Assembly: GCA_947652925.1 (NCBI GenBank)
Contig: CANTEW010000018.1
Location: 1 to 47,547 of the forward strand
Direction of reading: 5' to 3'
Source of the DNA: an uncultured Lachnospiraceae bacterium
GTDB taxonomy: Bacteria; Bacillota; Clostridia; Lachnospirales; Lachnospiraceae
Length of the DNA: 47,547 nt
Part shown: piece by piece, positions 1 through 7,701 of the stretch
How the letters are laid out: every line of letters begins with the position of its first letter
Position numbering within the stretch: position 1 is the stretch's first letter
The notes under the pieces: model-generated
Seen by the model: only the letters and a program-made list of their open reading frames with translations
Told to the model about the DNA's origin: nothing
Databases searched by the model: none
Translations under genes and position numbers: made by a program

Positions 1-113
1 AGTGCTAGGCAAGATTTCGACAGCGATGCGGTGCATCGGTTAGAAATCTTAACGATGCAATGGTGCTGAACAGGCGGAGCCAAACTATGATTTCTGGCCG
101 GATGACGCACTAG
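1..113 (+). repeat. Terminal 113-bp hairpin-rich repeat, left copy
   Basis: The first 113 bases recur as the reverse complement of the last 113 bases of the window, with mismatches only at positions 56 (T/C) and 105 (A/G). The unit is bounded by short inverted ends (AGTGC at 1-5, GCACT at 107-111). It contains nested hairpins: AAGATTTC (11-18) pairs with GAAATCTT (43-50) around an inner CGATGC-GGT-GCATCG stem. No ORF is convincing inside. It is probably a dispersed MITE/REP-like element at which the assembly broke; the family is not recognised. Confidence 0.85.
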
Positions 114-163
114 AGCGTGTCTCAGACTGTAGACAAAGCACTGTATCGCCTGTACTCATGACC

Positions 164-207
164 GCCTTTCTGATATGACAGGAGATATCAGAAAGGCAGC
201 GTTTTTT
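164..207 (+). terminator. Intrinsic terminator, plus strand
   Basis: A perfect 13-bp stem (164-176 with 185-197, 8-nt loop) is followed by AGCG and six T. It would stop transcription entering from the left edge. On the minus strand it lies downstream of niaR but lacks a T tract there, so its effect on the nad operon is uncertain. Confidence 0.8.
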
Positions 208-287
208 ATGATGACAATAAAAATAGAAAAGATATGCTCCGCAATGACCTATATCTACATCGATATCGTTCGGATCGACACTCCGCC

Positions 288-830
288 TTACAGCCCTTTT
301 TCATAGGGGAGCCATTCCACTATATAGCCTTTTCGCTCAAGCTCATCTGCGATCTCGTCCAGGATCTCTTCGCTCTCAGCGGCTATGTGGTGAAAATGGT
401 ATCCGGATGTGACATTCAGGAGCGGATAGGACTTGCCAGACTGCAGGTCTTCCATGAACATCCGGATATCCCTCTGGTTCTTGATATTCATGGGCGCAGA
501 GAGCTTTCCGTATGTGCGGTGGTTGATGAGGACATCCTGGATGATGCCCCCCATGTTCACGATCGTGGTCAATTCATCTTGCACCTGCTCATTGGTATGA
601 TATACCTTTACCAGCCGGACAGCCTGCCTTGGCTCGTCCAGATAGTATCCCTTGGATGTGGAGATGATCGGATAGCCTTCTGTGCGCAAGAGAGCGATAT
701 CCTGGACGACAACCTGGCGGCTGACCCCTGTCTCTTTTCCCAGCATGGCTCCTGACAAGGGATGGCGGGCCTCCCTCATCAATCCCAAGATCTGTTTTCT
801 CCTGTCCGCACCCGTCTGTTCCTTTACCAC
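288..830 (-). CDS. niaR: NiaR-type repressor of NAD biosynthesis (HTH + 3H domain)
   Basis: A 180-aa transcriptional repressor of the YrxA/NiaR family, which in known members senses nicotinic acid and represses niacin transport and de novo NAD genes. Residues ~8-65 form a winged helix (motif around GVSRQVVVQDIALLR). Residues ~70-175 match the 3H domain, with conserved histidines visible at H78, H104 and the H145/H147/H148 cluster that bind metal in the family. The start is GTG at 830, preceded by an AGGAGG ribosome site. It is the last gene of nadA-nadB-nadC-niaR, 27 bp after nadC, so the operon probably represses itself through the nadA promoter. Confidence 0.92.
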   Translation of the reverse strand: MVKEQTGADRRKQILGLMREARHPLSGAMLGKETGVSRQVVVQDIALLRTEGYPIISTSKGYYLDEPRQAVRLVKVYHTNEQVQDELTTIVNMGGIIQDVLINHRTYGKLSAPMNIKNQRDIRMFMEDLQSGKSYPLLNVTSGYHFHHIAAESEEILDEIADELERKGYIVEWLPYEKGL

Positions 831-857
831 GCCTCCACCTCCTAGTACAACATTGCA

Positions 858-1712
858 TTAATCCAAAACTCTCAGATGTTTCAGGCTGATATCCAGGATG
901 GGGGCCGAATGGGTCAGCGCACCGCTGGATACAAAATCCACACCCAGCTCTGTGATGGTCTGGATATTTTCCTTTGTCATATTGCCGGAGCATTCCGTCT
1001 GCGCCCTGCCGTCGATCAGACGGACCGCGTCTGCCATCTGATCGGCCGTCATATTGTCCAGCATGATGATATCCGCCCCGGCTTCCACTGCCTCCCGTAC
1101 CATGTCAAGGTTTTCCACTTCCACCTCGATCTTCCGTACAAATGGAGCGTAGGCCCGCGCCGCCTCCACTGCCTGTCTGACGCCTCCCGCCGCATCGATA
1201 TGGTTATCTTTGAGCATCACGCCGTCGGAGAGGTTGTATCTGTGGTTATTCCCGCCGCCCATACGGACTGCGTATTTTTCAAAGATCCTCATACATGGAG
1301 TGGTCTTCCGGGTATCCAAAAGTTTTGTCTGCGTGCCTTCCAGCAGCTTTGCCACTGTATGCGTATATGTGGCGATACCGCTGAGACGCTGCAGATAATT
1401 CAGCGCCGTCCGTTCCCCGGAGAGCAGCACACGCACATCCCCGGTCACTTTTGCCAGGAGCTGCCCTTTCTCCACTCGCTGTCCATCCTCTGCGTATCTC
1501 TCCACCTGGGTATGAGGATCCAGCAGTGTGAACACCCTCTCAAACACAGGCATCCCGGCAAGTATCCCGTCTTCTTTGCAGATGAGCTGTACTTCGCCTT
1601 TCTTATAGGAAGGCATCACCGCATTGGTGGACACATCTTCACTGTTAATGTCCTCTTCCAGCGCCATGCGTATATATTTATCAGCAGCAAGCTGCATAGT
1701 GATCAGATCCAT
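858..1712 (-). CDS. nadC: Quinolinate phosphoribosyltransferase
   Basis: A 284-aa nicotinate-nucleotide pyrophosphorylase (carboxylating), which makes nicotinate mononucleotide from quinolinate and PRPP, the third step of de novo NAD synthesis. It is full length for the family. The family motifs are seen: DTRKTTPC around R135-K136, the GGGNNHR loop at 152-158, and LKDNHI with K168 and H171. The start at 1712 has an AGGAGG site 6 nt upstream and overlaps the end of nadB by 32 bp, so translation is probably coupled. Cytoplasmic enzyme. Confidence 0.96.
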   Translation of the reverse strand: MDLITMQLAADKYIRMALEEDINSEDVSTNAVMPSYKKGEVQLICKEDGILAGMPVFERVFTLLDPHTQVERYAEDGQRVEKGQLLAKVTGDVRVLLSGERTALNYLQRLSGIATYTHTVAKLLEGTQTKLLDTRKTTPCMRIFEKYAVRMGGGNNHRYNLSDGVMLKDNHIDAAGGVRQAVEAARAYAPFVRKIEVEVENLDMVREAVEAGADIIMLDNMTADQMADAVRLIDGRAQTECSGNMTKENIQTITELGVDFVSSGALTHSAPILDISLKHLRVLD

Positions 1713-2904
1713 ACGTCTCCTCCTCTTTCCCGTTTTCCATCATATGGAGCGCCGCCCGCCTGGCAAATACCAGGCTTTCCAGCAGGCTGTTGCTGGCAAG
1801 CCGGTTCTTCCCGTGGACACCGTTACAGCTGGTCTCCCCCACAGCATAGAGATGTGCCATCGTGGTGGCCGAATGCCTGTCCACATGGATCCCGCCCATA
1901 AAATAATGCTGGGCCGGGACGATCGGCGCAGGCTCCCGCAGGATATCATAGCCTTCTTCCAGACATTTCTGATAGATATTGGGGAAATGTCCGCGGATCA
2001 CATCCGGAGAGACATGTTCAAAGGAAAGCCACTCGTGTTCCACACCTTCCCGGGCCATCTCCTCCTGGATCGCCTGGGTGACCACGTCCCTGGGCAGCAG
2101 TTCGTCCACGAACCGCTCACCCTTGTGATTTAGTATGACCGCACCTTCTCCCCTGGCTGACTCTGAGATCAGGAAATTCCGTCCTGGCTTTTTGCTGTAC
2201 AAACATGTGGGATGGATCTGGACATAATCCATGTTCTCCAAAGCTATATCATGTTCCCTGGCGATACGGCAGGCGTCCCCCGTCAGGATCGGAAAATTCG
2301 TGGAATGTTCATACAGACCGCCGATACCGCCCGTAGCCAGGACTGTATCCCCAGCATAGATCTTCAGGATCTCTCCTGTGCGCTTCCTGGCCGTGATCCC
2401 CACACACTGCCCTTCTGCTATGAGCATATCCGTCATCTCTGTATATTCCATCATCTTTACATTCGGCAGTTTTTTCACCTGCGCTGCAAGGACTGTGGTG
2501 ATCTCCCTGCCCGTGATATCTTTATGATAGCAGATCCTTGGCTGGGAATGTGCGCCTTCCCGGGTGTATTTGAGACTGCCGTCTGCATTTTTCTCAAAAC
2601 GGACCCCCAGATCCAGCAGGGTATCAATAGCCTGTCTGCTCTCCCGGAGCATGATATCCACACTCTCCCGGCGGTTTTCATAATGCCCCGCCCTCATGGT
2701 ATCTTCAAAATAAGAGTCGTAATCTTCCGGCCCCCGCAGGACGCAGATACCCCCCTGGGCGAGCATGGAATCACAGCTCTCCAGATCCTCTTTCGAGAGC
2801 ATCAGTACCCGCTTGTCTCTGGGGAGATGGAGAGCTGTATAAAGCCCTGCCACTCCGCACCCGGCAATGACTACATCACAGTATAGATCCCGATATAGAT
2901 TCAT
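1681..2904 (-). CDS. nadB: L-aspartate oxidase, short form
   Basis: An FAD-dependent enzyme oxidising L-aspartate to iminoaspartate, which NadA condenses to quinolinate. The N-terminal dinucleotide-binding motif (IAGCGVAGLYTA, ~14-25) and the family signature VGETSCNGVHGKNRLASNSLLESL near residue 360 are clear. The protein has 407 residues and stops shortly after that signature, whereas typical NadB proteins run to about 500-540 with a C-terminal helical domain. There is no sign of a frameshift, since nadC begins within its end. In anaerobes fumarate is the likely electron acceptor. Its ATG overlaps the nadA stop by 4 bp. Confidence 0.94.
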   Translation of the reverse strand: MNLYRDLYCDVVIAGCGVAGLYTALHLPRDKRVLMLSKEDLESCDSMLAQGGICVLRGPEDYDSYFEDTMRAGHYENRRESVDIMLRESRQAIDTLLDLGVRFEKNADGSLKYTREGAHSQPRICYHKDITGREITTVLAAQVKKLPNVKMMEYTEMTDMLIAEGQCVGITARKRTGEILKIYAGDTVLATGGIGGLYEHSTNFPILTGDACRIAREHDIALENMDYVQIHPTCLYSKKPGRNFLISESARGEGAVILNHKGERFVDELLPRDVVTQAIQEEMAREGVEHEWLSFEHVSPDVIRGHFPNIYQKCLEEGYDILREPAPIVPAQHYFMGGIHVDRHSATTMAHLYAVGETSCNGVHGKNRLASNSLLESLVFARRAALHMMENGKEEETYGSDHYAACC

Positions 2905-3821
2905 GACCTCCCCTTTTCCGCTGCAAGTTCCAGCATCCGCTTCAGGGTATCTCCTGCCGGGCCGACGAGAACATCCTCCACATGGACCTCGTTCTCCCCT
3001 GTCCTGAGTACATGCGCGATCCCTTCCAGCGTGATCCGCTTCATCCCTTCACAGACAGGAAGAGTCTCTGCGAAATAAAACGCCGCATCCGGCCGCTCCT
3101 TCTCCAGCTCATAGGATACCCCTGCCTCTGTGGCGATGATGAACTCTTTCTCACTGCTTTGCGCCGCATAGCCGATGATGCCGCTGGTAGATCCTATATA
3201 GTCCGCCAGCTCCAGGATCTTTGGGCCGCACTCAGGATGTGCCAGCACTTTCGCCTCCGGATGGAGTCCTTTCTGCTTTTTGATCTCCTCTGCACTCATC
3301 TGATCATGGATCGGACAATAGCCGTCCGGGATGATGATGTGTTTCCCCGGCACCTGCTCCGCCACATGACGGGCCAGATTCTTGTCCGGGATAAATAAGA
3401 TATGCTCATTCGGCAGATCCTCCACGATCTTCACTGCATTTGAGGACGTTACGCACACATCCGACCAGGATTTGATCTGAGCTGTGGAATTTACATAACA
3501 GACGACTGCCAGATCCTCATACGCACGCCTGGCCGCCTGGATCGTCTCCTCCCTGACCATATGCGCCATTGGGCAGTCCGCCTCGCTGTCCGGCAGCAGT
3601 ACCGTCTTATCCGGGCTCAGGAGCTTACCGCTCTCCCCCATAAAAGACACCCCGCAAAACACAAGGGTCTTGTTGGGCAGACCGGCAGCCAGTTTACTCA
3701 GATAAAAAGAATCCCCCACATAGTCGGCGACCGCCTGTACTTCCGGCGCCGCATAATAATGCGCCAGGATGACCGCGTCTTTCTCCTGCTTTAATTGTTC
3801 GATGATCTCCTCTGTATTCAT
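2901..3821 (-). CDS. nadA: Quinolinate synthase
   Basis: A 306-aa iron-sulfur enzyme that condenses iminoaspartate with dihydroxyacetone phosphate to quinolinate. Three cysteines in the positions expected for the [4Fe-4S] cluster are visible: C83 in ADCPMA, C169 in GYCPIH and C257 in LPVCEGMK. The substrate-binding LAHYYA motif lies at 19-24. It is the first gene of the nad operon, with a strong promoter on the minus strand at 3889-3917. The full-length protein matches the ~300-aa clostridial type. Confidence 0.96.
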   Translation of the reverse strand: MNTEEIIEQLKQEKDAVILAHYYAAPEVQAVADYVGDSFYLSKLAAGLPNKTLVFCGVSFMGESGKLLSPDKTVLLPDSEADCPMAHMVREETIQAARRAYEDLAVVCYVNSTAQIKSWSDVCVTSSNAVKIVEDLPNEHILFIPDKNLARHVAEQVPGKHIIIPDGYCPIHDQMSAEEIKKQKGLHPEAKVLAHPECGPKILELADYIGSTSGIIGYAAQSSEKEFIIATEAGVSYELEKERPDAAFYFAETLPVCEGMKRITLEGIAHVLRTGENEVHVEDVLVGPAGDTLKRMLELAAEKGRS

Positions 3822-3888
3822 TTTTTCCCCATTTCTGCCCTAAAATCATCTGGGCATATATAATACTCGCTCAAAAAAACTATGTAAC

Positions 3889-3917
3889 AGTATAGCATAT
3901 ATCTTTACAGGTGACAA
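3889..3917 (-). promoter_or_regulatory. nad operon promoter with candidate NiaR operator
   Basis: Reading leftwards, TTGTCA (3912-3917) and TATACT (3889-3894) are separated by 17 bp, ~70 bp before the nadA ATG. The -35 is embedded in TTACAGGTGACAAGACAG (3905-3922), whose repeated GACA/TGTC-type half-sites make it a reasonable NiaR operator. The operator call is an inference. Confidence 0.7.
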
Positions 3918-3973
3918 GACAGTTTTTCTGCTATTTATCGGGATATGATAGATGCGGCGATCTGTCATATCAC

Positions 3974-4001
3974 TTGATTTTTTCTAAAGAGCCGGTATAA
4001 T
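3974..4001 (+). promoter_or_regulatory. csoR promoter
   Basis: TTGATT (3974-3979) and TATAAT (3996-4001) with a 16-bp spacer precede the csoR start by 35 bp. It is divergent from the nad promoter. Confidence 0.7.
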
Positions 4002-4036
4002 CATACATATACACTCAGATATATAGGAGAGAAGAT

Positions 4037-4312
4037 ATGAAACAGTGTATGGATGCTGAGAATCTACACCGCAGATTGAAAAAGATCATAGGCCAGGTCC
4101 AGGCGATCGACAGAATGGTCGACGAAGATATCCCCTGCGAAGATGTCTTATCGCAGCTCAATGCAGCAAAATCTGCTCTGCACAAATGTGGACAAATAGT
4201 CCTTGAAGGGCATATCAAGCATTGTGTAAAGGATGGGATCGAACACGGAGACGCAGACAAAACGATCGAATCTTTTACAAAAGCGGTTGAACGGTTTGCG
4301 AATATGGGATAG
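4037..4312 (+). CDS. csoR: CsoR-family copper-sensing repressor
   Basis: A 91-aa all-helical DNA-binding protein of the CsoR/RcnR family. The Cu(I) ligand triad of copper-type CsoR is visible as C34, H59 and C63 (HxxxC). An AGGAGAG site precedes the ATG. In known CsoR proteins Cu(I) binding releases the operator and derepresses an efflux ATPase. That fits the ATPase gene 116 bp downstream, which has its own promoter overlapped by ATACCCC motifs. The base composition is more AT-rich than the flanking operons, so recent acquisition together with the ATPase is possible. Confidence 0.9.
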   Translation: MKQCMDAENLHRRLKKIIGQVQAIDRMVDEDIPCEDVLSQLNAAKSALHKCGQIVLEGHIKHCVKDGIEHGDADKTIESFTKAVERFANMG

Positions 4313-4322
4313 TTCCCAATGG

Positions 4323-4357
4323 TAAGGCAGTCATTTTGGCTGCCTTTTCTTTTTTAT
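4323..4357 (+). terminator. Terminator after csoR
   Basis: A short GGCAG...CTGCC hairpin followed by TTTTCTTTTTT lies just after csoR and before the ATPase promoter, so the ATPase is mainly expressed from its own promoter. Confidence 0.75.
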
Positions 4358-4358
4358 C

Positions 4359-4410
4359 TTGACAACCCATACCCCTATATGTATAATATACTTATACCCC
4401 ATAGAGTATA
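4359..4410 (+). promoter_or_regulatory. Metal-ATPase promoter with CsoR-like operators
   Basis: A consensus TTGACA (4359-4364) and TATAAT (4382-4387) pair with a 17-bp spacer. Two operator-like sequences overlap it: ATACCCC at 4369-4375 inside the spacer, with GTAT at 4381-4384, and the inverted repeat TATACCCCATAGAGTATA at 4393-4410 over the start region. C-tract/G-tract dyads of this sort are typical of CsoR sites. Binding itself is inferred. Confidence 0.72.
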
Positions 4411-4428
4411 AAACCCAAGGAGGAGATC

Positions 4429-6312
4429 ATGGAGAAAACGATAAAAAAGTTAGAAGACATTCTTGCGTTTGGCGGGATAAAGAAAGAGATCATCTTGCTC
4501 ATTGTTTCAGGGACCGCATTGATCTTAAGCCTTACGGATGTGCTACATCTTCCGTTTGACATTGCATGGATAGCGATCATCCTCTGTGGGATCCCTATCA
4601 TCTTGGAAGCGGTGATCGGACTCATAACTGCTTTTGACATTAAAGCGGATGTGCTTGTATCTCTCGCCCTTGTTGCATCTGTTTGTATCGGTGAAGATTT
4701 TGCGGCAGGGGAAGTGGCATTTATCATGCAGTTAGGCTCTTTGCTCGAGGATCTGACTGTTGCGAAGGCTCATGCCGGGATCGAAAAACTTGTGCATTTA
4801 ACGCCCCAGACAGCAAGGCTGATACATGATGGAAAAGAGACAGTCATCTCTGCTGATAAGGTCAATGTCGGGGATATCCTCCGTGTCCTGCCAGGAGAGA
4901 GTATCCCGGTAGATGGAGTGATCACTTCTGGACAAACATCCATCGATCAGGCTGTTATGACAGGAGAGTCTTTACCCGTTGACAAGGGGATCGGCGACGA
5001 GGTGTCCAGCGGTACGGTCAATCAATTTGGCGTTTTTGAAATGCGGGCAGAAAAAGTTGGTGAAGACAGTTCTATCCAAAGGATGATCAGGCTTGTACGA
5101 TCGGCTGATGCAGGAAAAGCAAAGATCGTGGGGATGGCTGACCGATGGGCAACGTGGATAGTCATGATCGCCCTTACAGCTGCCGCATTGACCTGGCTGA
5201 TGAGCGGAGAGATCATCCGTGCAGTGACGATCCTTGTTGTGTTTTGTCCCTGCGCGTTAGTCCTCGCTACCCCAACAGCGATCATGGCGGCTATCGGGAA
5301 TGCGACAAAACACGGATCTCTCATTCGTGAAGGCGATGCTCTAGAACGGCTTGCAAAAGTGCAGAAGATCGCTTTTGATAAAACTGGAACATTGACCAAT
5401 GGGACACCAGAAGTCATTTATCATAAAAGCCTTGTGCCAGATCATAGTGCAAAAGAGATTTATCAACTTGCGGCTTCGGTAGAACGATCTTCTGAACACC
5501 CGATCGGACAAGCGATCGTGAACTCCTATAAAAGCTCAGAGAACGCTCCTCTCATCCACACAGAACATTTCCAGATGCTGCTCGGGCATGGCGTATCGGC
5601 TATTGTGGATGGGAAAAAGATCCTGGCTGGAAACACGGGATTGCTCGATCGATATCACATAGCGTACCATACAACAAGTGAGATCAGAGATTTTTTGTCA
5701 CAGGGTTGTACGGTCATTTATATAGCGACAGATAAAGAATGCATTGGTCATCTTGTGCTGTCAGACACTCTTCGGAAAGAAAGTGTGACAATGATCAAAG
5801 ATCTCACTTCACTTGGCGTCCAGCCTGTACTCCTCACAGGAGATAACAAAAACGCAGCATATAGCATTGCTGATCGACTGGATATTTCGGAAATATATGC
5901 AGAATGTCTGCCCGAAGATAAATTATCATTTATAGATAGCTGCCAACAGAAGGGGAATGCTGTCTGTATGATCGGGGATGGTATCAATGACGCTCCTGCT
6001 TTAAAAAAGGCTGCCGTTGGCATCGCAATGGGAGGCATTGGAAGTGATATCGCAGTAGACGCAGCGGACATCGTACTCGTTGATGATGAGGTAAAAGAAT
6101 TGCCACATTTGGTCGCTCTGTCAAAACGGATGATGACAAAGATCAAATTGAATCTGACATTTTCTATGGCACTTAATTTTCTGGCGATCGCGTTTGCGGT
6201 CACAGGAGTGCTGGATCCTGTGATCGGTGCGCTCATACACAATGCAGGTTCAGTATTTGTGATCATAAATTCAGTGTTTTTATTAAAATGGAAGAAAAAA
6301 AATGATCTTTAA
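4429..6312 (+). CDS. CPC-type heavy-metal P1B ATPase (copper-like, unusual TM8 motif)
   Basis: A 627-residue membrane pump that exports a transition metal using ATP. The catalytic marks are all present: TGE at 178-180, the membrane CPC at 273-275, the DKTGTLT phosphorylation site with D317, the SEHP nucleotide-domain motif and GDGINDAP. The cytosolic N-terminal metal-binding (HMA) domain is absent. In the last two membrane helices N remains in the ALNF motif, but the MxxSS of Cu(I) pumps is replaced by HNAGS (604-608), so metal specificity is uncertain despite the CsoR context. An AGGAGG site precedes the ATG. AT-rich composition resembles csoR. Confidence 0.9.
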   Translation: MEKTIKKLEDILAFGGIKKEIILLIVSGTALILSLTDVLHLPFDIAWIAIILCGIPIILEAVIGLITAFDIKADVLVSLALVASVCIGEDFAAGEVAFIMQLGSLLEDLTVAKAHAGIEKLVHLTPQTARLIHDGKETVISADKVNVGDILRVLPGESIPVDGVITSGQTSIDQAVMTGESLPVDKGIGDEVSSGTVNQFGVFEMRAEKVGEDSSIQRMIRLVRSADAGKAKIVGMADRWATWIVMIALTAAALTWLMSGEIIRAVTILVVFCPCALVLATPTAIMAAIGNATKHGSLIREGDALERLAKVQKIAFDKTGTLTNGTPEVIYHKSLVPDHSAKEIYQLAASVERSSEHPIGQAIVNSYKSSENAPLIHTEHFQMLLGHGVSAIVDGKKILAGNTGLLDRYHIAYHTTSEIRDFLSQGCTVIYIATDKECIGHLVLSDTLRKESVTMIKDLTSLGVQPVLLTGDNKNAAYSIADRLDISEIYAECLPEDKLSFIDSCQQKGNAVCMIGDGINDAPALKKAAVGIAMGGIGSDIAVDAADIVLVDDEVKELPHLVALSKRMMTKIKLNLTFSMALNFLAIAFAVTGVLDPVIGALIHNAGSVFVIINSVFLLKWKKKNDL

Positions 6313-6321
6313 GACATACTC

Positions 6322-6560
6322 TAGAGCGTGTTTGAAAACCCTTTAAATTCTGTAAATAAATCAAATAATACGAACATTTGGTACCATCCATGACCGCTCA
6401 GGTCTTTGGATGTGTACTTTTCTACGAGAAAAGTACCAAAAGCGCCGGGGGATTGCGGATTTCCCCCGGACCCCTTAAAACGCCGTTTTGGAATGTACTC
6501 GTCTATTATCTGTAAATTTTCTGTAATTTAAGGATATTTGAGGTTTTCAAACACACTCTA
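6322..6560. mobile_element. MITE, ~239 bp, with 19-bp terminal inverted repeats
   Basis: The left end TAGAGCGTGTTTGAAAACC (6322-6340) and the right end (6542-6560) are inverted copies with one mismatch. Both ends carry TA, consistent with TA target-site duplication as in IS630/Tc1-type elements. No transposase is encoded. The interior has a 10-bp stem (6414-6423 with 6427-6436) and a CCGGGGG/CCCCCGG stem (6445-6469). It begins 9 bp after the metal-ATPase stop, so it may also serve as a 3' end structure. Related end fragments are found at 113, 17457, 20849 and 44470. Confidence 0.85.
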
Positions 6561-6606
6561 AGCCCCTTGCTCCGCAGCGATCCACACCAGGATATGGACT
6601 GTTTTG

Positions 6607-6635
6607 TTGACATGTTCCAGATACTCCACTATACT
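6607..6635 (+). promoter_or_regulatory. Promoter of the GH5 gene
   Basis: TTGACA (6607-6612) and TATACT (6630-6635), spacer 17 bp, lie 66 bp before the endoglucanase ATG and just right of the MITE. Confidence 0.75.
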
Positions 6636-6700
6636 GTACTCCAAAAGGTGGATATCCGCACTCACAGCGACACCATCACAAAGAAAGGAGCAAAAACATC

Positions 6701-7696
6701 ATGAAAAAGACCCTCGCCTGGAAACTTTTTTTCACATCCTGTCTGCTGCTCATAGCGCTAAAAGGCATGACCTCAAACTGCACCCCTGTCCATGCAGCCA
6801 AGCTCCCGGCATTGAAAGTCGAAGGCACACGATTGGTCAATACCAAAGGAAGACCCGTCCAGCTGAAAGGAGTCAGCACCCACGGCCTATCCTGGTTCCC
6901 CGGATATGTAGACCAGAAAGCTTTCAAGGATATCAAAAAGATCTGGAAAGCGGACGCTGTACGCCTTGCCCTCTACACCAGCGACTACAACGGCTACTGC
7001 TCCGGAGACGCCGCAAACAGGAGCGCATTAGAGCAGCGGATAGACAAAGGGGTACAATACGCTACAAAAGCGGGCTTGTACGTGATCATCGATTGGCACA
7101 TACTCAGCGATGGCAACCCAAGGACATATGAAAAACAGGCAGTCCGGTTTTTCAAAAAAATGGCCTCCAGATATAAAGACCACACCAACGTACTCTACGA
7201 GATATGCAACGAACCAAACGGCGGTACCTCCTGGAACACGATCAAAACATATGCAAAAAAAGTGATCCGCGCGATCCGCGCTCAAGACAAGAACGGGGTC
7301 ATCCTCATCGGGACACCCCAATGGTCACAGGATGTGGATATCGCGGCATCCTCACCCATCAAAGGCTACAAAAACCTCATGTACACCCTGCATTTTTACG
7401 CCGGGACCCACGGGGCATACCTGCGGGACAAAGCCAAGACCGCCCTCGATAAAAAACTGCCCCTATTCGTATCAGAATTTGGCATCTGCGATGCTTCCGG
7501 CACTGGATCTTTAAACAAAAAAGAAGGAGCACAATGGATGCGCTTCCTGAAAAAACACAAGATCAGCTACATAGGCTGGAATCTCTCAAATAAACAGGAA
7601 AGCTCCGCCCTCCTCAGACCATCCTGCCAAAAGACATCCGGCTGGAAAAAAGCGGACCTTTCCCCCTGGGGAAAATGGCTCCTGAAACGATCCTGA
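6701..7696 (+). CDS. Secreted glycoside hydrolase family 5 endoglucanase
   Basis: A 331-aa secreted beta-glucanase of the GH5 cellulase type. Residues ~1-33 form a signal peptide (KK, hydrophobic stretch, VHAA cleavage region). The (beta/alpha)8 barrel follows directly. The catalytic acid/base is E171 in CNEPNG, the nucleophile E259 in VSEFG, with H133 in IDWHI and H231/Y233 lining the site. There is no carbohydrate-binding, dockerin or sorting module, so it is a free minimal enzyme. An AAGGAG site precedes the ATG. It is a single-gene unit convergent with modC, with only 5 bp between their stop codons and no visible terminator. Confidence 0.93.
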   Translation: MKKTLAWKLFFTSCLLLIALKGMTSNCTPVHAAKLPALKVEGTRLVNTKGRPVQLKGVSTHGLSWFPGYVDQKAFKDIKKIWKADAVRLALYTSDYNGYCSGDAANRSALEQRIDKGVQYATKAGLYVIIDWHILSDGNPRTYEKQAVRFFKKMASRYKDHTNVLYEICNEPNGGTSWNTIKTYAKKVIRAIRAQDKNGVILIGTPQWSQDVDIAASSPIKGYKNLMYTLHFYAGTHGAYLRDKAKTALDKKLPLFVSEFGICDASGTGSLNKKEGAQWMRFLKKHKISYIGWNLSNKQESSALLRPSCQKTSGWKKADLSPWGKWLLKRS

Positions 7697-7701
7697 CCAC
7701 A

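Noticed and set aside
1-113. Integron attC site
   Set aside because: Hairpin-rich and of the right size, but RYYYAAC/GTTRRRY core sites do not fit and no integrase or cassette array is present.
876-1901. Long plus-strand frame opposite nadC/nadB (341 codons)
   Set aside because: It is antisense to two well-supported enzymes, is His/Pro/Arg-rich and has no ribosome site; a shadow frame. The same applies to long opposite frames at 24643-25785, 40512-41501 and 32627-33460.
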